A stretch of 64,000 nt of DNA from Allodiplogaster sudhausi (taxonomy: Eukaryota; Nematoda; Chromadorea; Rhabditida; Diplogasteridae), in contig CALZFC010000248.1 in the NCBI GenBank assembly GCA_945643635.1, positions 6,907,501 to 6,971,500 of the forward strand. Reading direction: 5' to 3'. The notes below the pieces were generated by a model. That model searched no databases. It was not told the origin of the DNA and worked only from the letters and a program-made list of their open reading frames with translations. How positions within the stretch are numbered: the first letter of the stretch is position 1; each line of letters starts with the position of its first letter. Position numbers and translations under genes: made by a program. Shown one piece after another: positions 34,884-47,100 of the stretch.

Positions 34884-37275
34884 CTCTATCGTTCTCTCTC
34901 CTACTGCGCTACTCTTCCATGTCACCGTCAGCTAAAGAGGAAGATGTCATGTTCTTCCATCCCGCACGCTCTTCGCGAAATAGACAGAGAAGACAACGTT
35001 TCAATTCCGTGAAAGAACACAGAAAAAAATCGGCTCCCGCAAGAACCAACAACCGCAACTGTTAGTGCACATGCCCACTTGCTTCAATGCTACCAAGAAA
35101 AAAAAAGTAAATAAAACTTAATTAATTAAGCAAATAAATATTTATTTATTTCTTTTTATTGTTAATTTCTAATGATGAAAGCAAAGAAGATCTTACCCAC
35201 ATAAATTAAAACAAAATATATCTCTCCTCGGGACCACGAACCTTAAAAAATATATTTGCCCTCGGGACCACGAACCTGTCATCATCGTCCGATGCAAGGC
35301 GCGCATCGCTCTCCGAGCCGAGTGTCGAGTCCTCGTATCGACGGCCGCGATGTCCTAGAAAGGAAGAAAAATTTATTTATTTATTTATTTATTAAAATAG
35401 ACATTCAGGTAAAAGCAAAAAAAAATGTTATTTAAATTTTTTTGCTTATAATTTCAGCTTCCAAAACAACTGGCATTGTAAGAATAATAATTAAGTTGAA
35501 AAAAGCATACAAATGTCCCATCATTCATCGTGCCCTCTCGTTTTTGTAAATATTTTCAAGGACATTCTCATCGTCTACTAGCCGGAACTTCTATTCCCTA
35601 TCTACGAAGTGCTCTATATTCACCGGCTTTGCTTTGTGAAGATGCACATTTCTACGACCGGTTCTTCTTTAAACCACCTGCTCCATATATCTCCACAAAT
35701 TTTTGTTACATTTTTAGATTGATTTTATTTTTTTATGAAATGCGAAAAACCACCAAATCTACATATCTTCAAATTCAATTTTAACATTTATTTTTTGGAT
35801 ACAAAACTTTTTTCTTATCAATTCCCCTCGCACCAATCAAATAAAAGGACGCGCCACCACTGAGAGCGCTTGTCAGCGAAAGGTGACTCTGTCGGTTGAG
35901 GAATCCGACGATATGTCTCTTGTTTCCATTTCCGTTTCCGTTGTTTAGCGTCTGGATATTTCCGTTGTTTAGCGCCTTGATATTTCCGTTGGTTAGCGTC
36001 TGAGCATTACCGTTATTTAGGGTCTGGGCACTTCCTTTGTTTAGCGTCTCGGCATTTCCGTTGTTTAGCTTCTGAATACTTCCGTTGTTTAGCGACTGGA
36101 CGCGAGTTGCTCTGTTTAGCGCCGCCTTTTCCTCTTGCTCTTTCGACTGCGCTTCATGCTTGCGCTCCTCGCCATCGTTGTAGCTGTTCAAGAAGACCGT
36201 CGCTGAGCGGCTTCCACTGTACCTCTTGGCCTTTCTCAGCTTGGCCTCGTCCGGCAGCTCGTTCACCATTTCTGGTGCTGTTGTCCCGCATTCCGGCAGT
36301 GGCTCTAGCCGCCGGCGTCCAGCTCCTCCGCCATTCAGCATGGACAGTGGCCGGCGCGGCGCTGTTTGGCGCCGTGCCAAGTGGGCCTGGGATGATGATG
36401 ATGTCATCAGAGACATGGCCGATGCAGCTGATGAAATAATGCTAATCGGCTCGACCAGCCTCTTCATCTTGGCCGCGTCCAGAGTTTCCGATCGATAGAC
36501 CGGTCGCTTTTTTCCGTGCATCGGACAGTTCTCGATGGCGGACGCCCGGCGAGCCTGTTCAATCTCAGCTTCCAGCTGCTTCCTCAGCCTTGCTTCCTCC
36601 GTCTGCTCCGCTTTTCTCTTCTCGATCGCGTGCAGAAAGCTTGTGCTCGTCTTGTTCGCTGTGTACTTGCGCGCCTTTCGTGCCGGGACCATGTCATCCT
36701 TTTGCTGCTGCAGCTGCTTCTTATCCGATACGGTAATGACGCGATCGAGCCCGGAGACGAGCGACGCGACACGACGGACGACAAGTCCGAACGCACCGCG
36801 ATGCGTTGCGGTCGCGTCGCGGTCGGCAAATGCGGTCATGTGTGTGTGATAGCCTTTAAATTGAAAAGCGCACCTTTTTTCAAACACGCGGCTTTGGCGG
36901 GAAAAGAAACATAACGTAGAAAACAAAGAATATTATGATAGTGCTAGTCATGAGGCCTTTGAAGTAAAATAACAGGAGACAGACTGCTGAGGCGGCAAAG
37001 CTGAAACAGACTACATTTCAAGGCCGGTGGAGGGACATATCATCAATCTCTCTTTGCCTCTCACCTTGCCTCTGGCCTTTTTCTCCATTCCTAATTTGTC
37101 GCTCTCTCTCACACTCTCTCTCTCTCCGACTCTCTCAGTCTCACTCTTCTCTCGTTCTTTCTCTGTTTCTCTATCTCTCTCTCTCTCTTTTCCAAGGGCA
37201 TTTGTGCAGCTGATGCATGATCAAGTTTCAAAACAGCACGCGCAAAAAATGAAGCCTGAGATGTGAAAGGGATAG

Positions 37276-37318
<43 letters not shown>

Positions 37319-39617
37319 GGAAATCAGGAAGCAGAGAAGCTGAAGGAAGCTGTCAAGGGACTATTGTCGAGGATCTACTTGAAAGCTGCCTCCTTCACAA
37401 GGGGACTAATGAGCACTAAATGGATACAAAATAATAACACTCGACGCGAGAAAATAAAAAAAAGTGAGAGAAAAGAGAGAAGAAAAAGAGAGAGGGGGGA
37501 GAGAACGAGTGAGGGAGAGAAAGAGTGAGAAAGAGAAAAAGAAAGAAAGAGAGAAATAGAGAGAGAGGGTGCAAGGTGAACTAAAATAGAGAATTACGTA
37601 ATGAGGCGATGCAATGTTGGGGGCCTTTGGTTATACTGTACGAACCCAAGCCGCATGACAAAAGAGTTCTAAATACACGAGAGCAGAACTCACTACTTTT
37701 CTGTGTATCTAGAGCACGCTGCAAAAGAATGGTTAGAATGGAGAGGGAGAAGAAGAAGAAGAAGAGAGAAGGAGAGAGAAGTGGGAAAGATGGGAAATAG
37801 AGTGAAAGTGAAGGAGAGAGTGAGAGTGATAAAGTACCATATCCGCAATCAACGGAATGTGAGGAAATAAAGAGATGGCGATGTTGAGAGACAGAGTTAG
37901 AGAAGAAGAGAGAGGGACAGAGAGAGATAGAGTAAGAGGAGAAAGAGAGTATGAGAGATTTAAATGCTAGAGAAAATAGAGGGATTCAAAATTGTTAACA
38001 GAATATATATAAGAGAAGAGAGGCGCCAGCGCAAAAGTCTGCAAAATGAGAGATAAACTGGCAAACAAAGGCAGCTGCTAAAAAATCAAATGTGCAGATT
38101 TTGGCCTCCTTCTCAAATCATCCATTAATTGTTGTGAGGAAGAAAAAAAACAACTAAAATAAATTTCGGGTGCTCAGGGACGCATGAATATTATGAAATT
38201 TAAGCTTTTTATTGTAATGTGAATTCATAAATAACCATAGTTATGTCTAGGCAATTTGTAGGTTGCAGATTAGCTCAAGGATACCCGAATAAAAAAAAAG
38301 CTTTAAAAAAAAATGCTGAAGCGATAGAGAGCGAGAGAGAAGAAAGAAAGCAAGAGAATTTGATGGAGAGATAAACATTAATATATATGTACATACATAT
38401 ATTAATTTTGATCTCTCTTGCTCGCTCGTTAGATATATAAATAAATAAATAAATAAATATGTATATATATATATATATTCGTATTTATGTAAAACGGATG
38501 ATTCATAAAGCACTTTCTGTGATGTCACAGCAGCGCATCCATTACATCGAAAATTTCAGCAACAAAGAAGTAACTGAGCAGGACAAACAAACGTGGCCGA
38601 ACTTCCGTACCTTTCTATTTTTGCTCTCTCCCTCTCCCTCCCTCTCTCTCAATCTCTCTCTCTCTCTCTCTGTGTCTTCCTCTCTCTCCCTCTATCTTTT
38701 TCTCAAGAAGATATGCCTTCGATTGCGAGTACCTATTGTCAGTTAAGTGAGTTAAAACGATAAGATATCCTCCTACAGCCAGAGACTACAAAGATACAGA
38801 ACAAGAAGAGAGGAAAGAGAGAGAGAGAGAGAGAGATCACGGTGATCCTAGCGCGGATAACTGTTATCACTCTGAACGAAGAAGAAGAGGTGGAAGAAAA
38901 GCCGAGAACTTTCCAGACTGTCAATATACATTAACATGTGGAGATAACGTGAAGGGCATTTTAAAGAAATAAGCTTTATGACGAAAGAAAATCAATTTCG
39001 AAATGGCAGTAATGATGACTAAAAAAAATGGAATAGTGAACTGACTGAGTCAAGCAAATACACATATTAAAATTTGTTTATTTTTTAACGTACATAATTA
39101 GGTCTCCGGCCTGGATCTAGACCAAGAGGAGGTAGATAATGGACTTAAACCCGATGTTAGCAAGATCGCCCTGCTTCCTGATCATCTCTCCCATGCCATA
39201 GGGGCCATATATCAGAGCAGAGCAGGGCCGCTGAGTGAGTCGGAGTGGCAGAAAAGTGGAGGGGCCCTCCTGTGGCTTTCATTCTTAGATCAGAGGGGAG
39301 AAGGAGAGAGAGAGAGAGAGAGAGGAAGAAAGAGAGAGAGGAAGAGTGAGAGAGAAACAAGGAGAGGGAGAGAGTGTATGAGAGAAAGAGAGGAAAGAGT
39401 CTAGCCAAAAGGATGCCAATGACAACGTGGAATGCGATGTGGCTGCTAATATATGAGGCAAAGCTACAGGATTCAAGGGTGGGGGGGGGAGTGGACCCGG
39501 AGACGAATATATGTAAGAATGGTGAGTGAAGAGCAGAAAGAAACAGAGAGAGAGAGAAAGAGAGAGAGGATAAGACAGAGAGAGAGAAAGAGAGAAAGAG
39601 AGCGAGAGAGAGAGAGG

Positions 39618-39660
<43 letters not shown>

Positions 39661-39808
39661 GACAAGACATCACAGAATGGTCGGGGGATAGGGATGGCTG
39701 GACATGTGCCTTGCACAAGTGCGCCCCGATGAGTGTTTGAGAGTGTTCGCTCACTGTGAACGAGCACCCGAGTGCGGAATGTGGACGGTTTGTAGGTGGG
39801 ACGGCAGT

Positions 39809-39847
<39 letters not shown>

Positions 39848-39894
39848 GAGAGAGAGAGAGGGAAAGAGAGAGAGGGAGAGAGAGAGAAAGAGAG

Positions 39895-39950
<56 letters not shown>

Positions 39951-41091
39951 GCATACAGATCGGAGAGAGGAGGAAACTGAGTGATGGGCTATAGAAAATG
40001 TAGGTAGACTGCGTGGAATACATACATATGAATATCTGCAAAGAAAAATGCCTAATTGCAGAGAAACTACTAGCTGGATCTGAAAGCGTCCAATTTGGCC
40101 TCTGTGTGAGGCAGATTTTGGTTATAATTCGTGAAATTGGGAGGGGATTTAGGGAGAGGGGGGGGGGGGGGTGAGATGGGATAAGAGAGAAAATAAAAAG
40201 GTAAAACAGAAAATACGGAGAGAGAGAGAGGGAGAGACGAAGTCGTAGTACGAAACATAGAGATAATGTAGAGAGAGAGCTGGGTGGGGGAGGAGAAAGA
40301 GAGAAAAATAGATAAAGAGTGAGAGAGTGAGAGAGGGAGAGTGAGAGAATGAGAGAGGGAGAGTGAGAGAGGGAGAGGGAGAGTGAGAGAGGGAGAGTGA
40401 GAGAGGGAGAGTGAGAGAGGGAGAGAGGGAGCGAGAGAGTGAGAGAGTGAGAGAGTGAGAGAGGGAGAGAGGGAGTGAGTGAGTGAGAGAGTGAGAGAGG
40501 GAGCGAGAGAATGAGAGAGTGAGAGAGTGAGAGAGGGAGAGGGAGAGTGAGAGAGTGAGAGAGGGAGCGAGAGAATGAGATAGGATGAAGCAGATCTGTC
40601 GGACAGGCATCGCCAGCGTACGTATCACCTCGGCATCGCAATAAAACACAGCAATTAAGATCGGGCGGCGATATGTGCGTAGAATTTGATATCTCTTCCC
40701 TTTCACTCTCCGATCTCTCTCTCCCTCCCTCTTTCTCGCTCTCTCTCTCTCTCCCCTTTTTCTCGCTCCCTCTCTCTCTCTCTCTCTCTCTTTCATTCTC
40801 ACTCTCTTTCTCTCTCGTTTTTGCTCTCTCACTCTCTCTATCTCCCTGTTTCTCTTTCTCTCCACCTCTATTTTTCGCTCGCTCTCTTTTCCTCCCTCTA
40901 CCTTAGCAACCCTCCACATTCCATCTCCACTTTGCAACATCGCATTAAGCTTCAATACATCTCGCCTCTGGTTATACTCTCAACCTTTGTCTCGGAGCCG
41001 CCTCTGTCTCTCTCTCCCTCTCCCTCTCTATACGTCTCTCTCTCTCTCTGTATTTCTCTCTTTCTTTCTCTATCTCTCGCTCTCCCTTGCT

Positions 41092-41122
<31 letters not shown>

Positions 41123-44100
41123 CCGCTCTCGCTGTAAAACCTTTCGCCTTCCGCGCATTCCAAACAAATGCGCAAAAGGACTAATGCGTCGTGACGGAGC
41201 AAAGAGAAAAGAAAGAAAGAAAATGAAAAGCAAGCCGGCCGAGAAGAAGATCAAGAAAGCGATCTATCCATTAAAAAAGATTTCTCGTCCAGTTTAAAAA
41301 AGGTATGTCCCGGCCAAACTTTAAGCAAGAATATTATAAACTTAAGATACTTATATATTCTGTTAAAATTGTTTACGCTGGAAGTACTTGTGTGAATATA
41401 ACTTTTTAAAACTTTTATATCAGTTGTAGTCCAATTTAACAGTGTGCTCCTTTTCTATGATGTTTTTATGCTTTAAAAAATATATAAATTTAAGAATTGA
41501 GTGATTCATACAAAGTGACAGCAAATATTTAGTGTGCGGTGGTTCTTTGTCGGCGGCTTTTAGAAGCATTTGGAGCTTCTTGTGCAAACATCAAGGCTCT
41601 TGTCATAGTGGATAGATAATGAAAGATGTGCTAACTTTGTCTCTCTCTCTCTCTCTCTTTTTAATAAGCATTTCGCACTCTGTTTTCTCGCCTTCTTCCT
41701 CTCTATTTCCCTTTCTCCATCTTTTGTCATGACTTTTTCTCTCCATCACCTTCAGCTCTATGTCCCTTGTTCTAGACAAATCTCACAATTCTCCAAGAAG
41801 ATAAAACTGTCGTGTACCTGAGAGTTTTCTCTCTTTCTCTCTCTCTCGCTCCCATTCTCTTTCTCTCTATATATCTTTCTATTCACTCATACTCCATAGA
41901 ACAAGATAAATTAGCGATAGATTCCGAAAGCTCTAAAAAATCACGAGTTGCAGGCAATGTTGTAAGAAGAACATGAATTAGTAACTGATCAAAAAATAGG
42001 AGAAATACACCGAAACGTCGTTAGTGTACTACCTAAAGCAGATAGAAATACATACGTACATATTTTTCTGAATTCTACTTTTCTTCCGAATTGTTCAGGC
42101 TAAATACGACAAGAAATCTCTGCTCAAATGACATGGCAAAAGGACAAACGTGCAAAAATTTTCGGTTCCGAATATTGCGCAGCTTTCCAATAACAACGTC
42201 TGCATACTTTCACCTTTCTTTTAAATTTTCGATTGCTCATTGTCAGTAATTAAATTCCCTTCACAAAATTCCAAGTTCATGCTCTTTCCAGTAGAGGAAC
42301 ATTTGAATATTTTCACGTTTATTCGTAAATATCCGATTTTCGGGGCAATCATGCTCTTTTTCGTATCCCAAATTCATTCCATATACCGTATTCCAAATTG
42401 TTCTCCTCTACCGTATCCCGCTCGTACCATTCATCGCCGACATCCCGTAGTGCTGTCCTCCGGGTGGCAGCCGGCTACGGTAGTCGCCATAGTGGCCCAC
42501 TGCGCCCGCTCCTCCTCCGCCATGATGCGCTCCACCAGTTCGATGATGGAAACCCGTCGTGAGCGGTCCACTCACCATGGAGTCGGACTCGGTGCTCACT
42601 GCAGTAAACAAGCTGATATTTACATAGATTTATTAGATTAGCGCAAAAACTAGCTTTTAATTCCCGCTTTTTGCTTAAAAGAAGCGCGAGAGATAATGTG
42701 TGATTTAGAGAGACGCGAATACAATGGTCAGTAAAGTTCAAATAGATTACAGTTGGTGTATCCAACATATAGGTTGGATTACTAGAAAGAATTTCTAACC
42801 TAGAAGCAGAAGAAGATAGTTTATCATAGCCATTAAGTGTGGGAAATATTCTGCTCTGAATTTCCCACATTTTATGGCTATGATAAACTACATATATCAT
42901 CTCCATCTAGATTAGAAATTCTTTCTAATAATCCAACCTATAAGTTGTATACATGAAAATGCTTTTGCTTTTTTCTTATAGAATGAGAAGGCGAAATATT
43001 GCAAGAATACAGAAGGATTTGAGAAGTTACATATGCTATAGAAAATTCAGACATCAAGGCTAATATAAAACAAAAAATATATAAATAAATGAGCATATAT
43101 ATTAAGTGATATAAATAAATAAGAAATAAATTTTTTTTAATTAGGTGAAACTGACTCGTACTGTCGAAATGATGTCCGCCGTAGCTGCGATAGCCGCCGA
43201 AACTCACAGGAGGCGCGGGACCGGGCACCTGATTTTTAAAGTTTGTTGTTATAAAGAATAATCTTGCAGTACCTTTGCACCTTTCCCATATCCCCAGTGT
43301 TAAGGGAGAAACAACAAGTATTACAGTCATAACATTTCAACAACACGAGGAAAGAGATGAAAAGAGGCAACACTTTTGCATTGCTGTTTAATGTGCTTTC
43401 AATAAATATTTTATCCTTTGTGGAAAGAGAGCGAGACTATTGAGCTAATAAGAGGAGATTGAACGAGAACGAGATAGAGGGTAAGAGATAGAGGGAGAGA
43501 GAGAGAGTGGAAAAGAAGCAGAGAAGAGAGCCAACATTGTAGTGCCTCGCTCCGGCTGCGCCTGCCCTGAGGGCCGAGCTGCTGTCCGAGTGGCTCGAGC
43601 CCTCGGTCGTGATGAGGTACAGCTCAAAGTTGCCGTTGCGCGCCCGCTGAAGCACCTGCCCGTCGTTGAGCATTTCCTGCTTCACTTCACTGAAAGGGAA
43701 CACAACAATTCGGGTCCATATCTTTAAGGGTCTCAAAAATATATAATTTTGAATTCCCGCCTTTTATCCTGAGAAAAAGGCGAAAAGGCGGGAATTCAAA
43801 ATCCATAGCCAAAACAGTTACACATCAATAATAATTGTTCACTAACGTCGCGCAGTCCTTGTCCACCGTCTTGCAGTAGTACTTGAAGTTGTGACGATTG
43901 AGCACACGCTAAAAGATGATTTTTTTTCCGAGTTAAAAAAAAAGATTTTTTAGGCGGAAAACTTTGAGCACATCATTGCTATTCTTTATTACGAAAAAAA
44001 ACTTGAAATGCATATAAATATATAAATCATACAAAGTGTCCATTTTCGCTTACTCATCATTGCACTTTATGAGGAAAGGATGAATAATTTTAGAAAAACA

Positions 44101-47100
44101 AAACGAAAAAAAAATTAAATTCATTTTAGCAAACCTTAAAGTCCTCGAGAGTGATATGCTCGGGAGGCACGTCAACGATAGTCTTGTACGGCGTCTGCTC
44201 GTCGTCAATGTAGTAGAATACCTGGAGAAAGCGAATATGGATAGGAGTGAGTTACGATAGAACGGTTAAACTATTATAAATAAATAATTCTTTTATTAAC
44301 TCCTTTTATATTTAATATACACTTTTAATTAAAGCAAATGATTACCTCCAAATTGTAGCGCGAAATAAATAAAAGGACAGATATTGCGTTGAAAAACTGG
44401 AAAAAATATTCTATAGGTAAGTGCAATTAATAATTTGCTAGTTCGATCCTGCCCCGGGGAAAAAATGAGAAGAAAAGAAAACTTTAGTATGATTAATACA
44501 TCTATGTATGTATAAATTGTGTGCCTTGCCTTTGTTTGTACGGGCTGATCGAATGCGGTCGTGCTGCCGACGACGACGTTGTGATCACGACGGTCGCCAC
44601 TCATACCGCTTGCCTAGGATAGGTATTTTATTTTTATTTTACTATTATTTAATTATATTTTAATTTTTTTATATATTTTACCTGCTTTATTTACTAAAAC
44701 ATTTGAAGGTATTTTATCAATTTTTCGATATGGACAAAGAGCATTCGAACTAGTTAATATTTGCTAATACATGAACTATTTAGAAAAAAAAAATTTGTGC
44801 CTCATTTGTTTTGGTTTTAGTAATGCATTGATATATTTAAAAAAAATGCTATATAAAAAAGAGAGAGAAAGTATAGGTAGTAGAAGAATATACATAATCT
44901 ATATAAATATGTATAGAATATCTTTTAAATTAATTAATTAAGTAATTTTTTTTTTGAATTTCGCGCCAATTTTTTTGAATTTCGCGCCAACGTACCGATG
45001 AGCCGCGCGACATTGGCCGAGCGTCCACGCCTCCTCCAACGGGCGGCAGCACCGACGACGAGTCGCCGCTGCTGTCTGAAGATGGACAGGAGAGATAGAG
45101 GGTTGGTTTTTTTTGTAAGAATGAGCATAATTAGGCTACACTTTTGACTCCAGCCTAATTAGGATCATTTTTAATCACCTTCATTGCAAATTGAGATTTC
45201 CTCTCGGCATTCTTCTCTCTTTTCGTAGTCAAATTAGAAGCCGAAAATAATAGAGTTTAGAAAGTGAAACGTTAAAACAAAAGAAAAAAAGGAAACTAAA
45301 TTAAGAGTGCCTGTCAGTATCGTTCGATCAAGGCTTGCCCTAGGAATTTTTTTTTCGAATTTCTTCACCAAAATTAATTACAGTATACAACTCGACGTGG
45401 CGAACAAAATAGGCTACATTTCAAAGTTGAAAAAAAATTTTCGCATGAGACCCAGTACAGTAATCTTTTAAATTACATTGGTCATAAGTCGCTTCAAACT
45501 TATGATTAGACAACCATCGAGCTATCATCGGATAGCTGATTGGACGGGCTTTAATTTTCTTGTTGATGATGTTTTCATAAAATTTGAATTTGGCCCTAAA
45601 AGACGGCCCTAAACATTTTCGGTGGTGGTTTTTGGCAAAATTTTGCATTTTCAGTTCATTTCCACAAAACCGCTAATACATATTCTTAAAGTGCTTGAAA
45701 TTTGCTACAATATATGTCTCTTTCAAAAAAATTAAGCGTCCCGGACTATGGTTCCTAAACGCTTGAACATGATCTTGCGTAAACTGTAACACCGTGCAAG
45801 CGCATTCTTCGATCCATAACTGCGCTCAATGTCAATATTACAAAATCGTAAGTATATCATCTAAGAGCTCTCACGGAGATCTTCAAATATTACATAGATT
45901 ATTTTATTGAAAAGTTTCAATTTATATGGGAAATTTCGTTATGTACAATTAGAAGGCTTAAAAAATTATTTTAAAAACGTTTTCGCCTGTCGAAACATAC
46001 ATCATAAGAAAGAGGATGAAATTTGGTACAAGATGGAGCCCTTTCAATGGTATTCCATGCATACAATCTTTTGTTATAAATCATAAAAATAGTGCCAGTA
46101 GCGGCGCTGTCATTTCGCCCAAGAATTCACATTTTAGGTTATTCGAATTAGAATATTCCAACCCTTTTTTTCTACAGTTTTTCCATAAGGCGTTGTTATC
46201 ATACTCTTATGGCTTATAACAAAAGATCGTATGCATGGAATTCCACTGAAAGGGGTCCATCTTGTGCCAAATTTCATCCTCTTTCTTATGATGTATGTTT
46301 CGACAGGCGAAAATGTTTGTGAAGTAGTTTTTTAAACCTTCTAATTGTACATAACGAAATTTCACATATAAATAGAAACTTTTCAATAAAATAATATATG
46401 TTACATTTGAAGATCTCCGTGAGAGCTCTTAGATGATATACTTACGATTTTGTAATATTGACATTGAGCGCAGTTATGGATAGAAGAATGCGCTTGCACG
46501 GTGTTACAGTTTACACAGGATTATGTTCAAACGTTTGGGAACCATAGTCCGGGACGCTCAATTGTTTTGAAAGAGACATATATTGTAGCAAATTTCAAGC
46601 ACTTTAAAAATATGTAGGAGCGGTTTTGTGGAAATGAACTGAAAATGCAAAATTTTGCCAAAAACCACCACAAAAAAGGTTTAGGGCCGTCTTTTAGGGC
46701 CAAATTCAAATTTTATGAAAACATCATCAACATGAAAATTAAAGCCCGTCCAATCAGCTATCCAATGATAGCTCGACGGTTGTCGAATCATAAGTTTGAA
46801 GCGACTTATGACCAATGTAATTTAAAAGGTTACTGTACTGGGTCTCACGCGGAAAATTTTTTTCAACTTTGAAATGTAGCCTATTTTGTTCGCCACGTCG
46901 AGTTGTATACTGTAATTAATTTTGATGAAGAAATTCGAAAAAAAATTCCTAGGGCAGGTCGTAATAGGGCCCTGCTCGAGTCTTACTGACACCCTCTCTT
47001 AAATACAAACGGAAAGATCATGGGAATAGGAAAGCAAGAGAGATGAGTGCATAGAGAAAAATGGTAATTTTGAGCTAGTGCGCCCAAAGCACTGGTGAGT

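Larger units (their letters stand above)
36930..42427 (-). other. Large dishevelled intron, repeat-filled part
   Basis: No further exon is supported. It holds many purine/pyrimidine tracts (37040-37190, 37270-37320, 37440-37580, 39300-39400, 39540-39665, 39810-39955, 40310-40590, 40690-41140, 41640-41860) with unique islands between, for example 39090-39300 and 39660-39790. Confidence 0.6.

Noticed and set aside
34910..35060. Plus-strand frame [19 protein letters not shown] as a gene or dishevelled exon
   Set aside because: Wrong strand for dishevelled, short, and no splice sites that fit phase.
35781..36926. Start of the nested gene at the first in-frame Met (36926)
   Set aside because: The first 29 codons overlap the E2F-type site and have different composition; Met30 is the better start.
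39751..41297. Long Ser/Leu or Arg/Glu frames on both strands (up to 296 codons)
   Set aside because: Pure translation of (CT)n/(GA)n repeats: two-letter codons, no stop by composition, present in opposite frames too.
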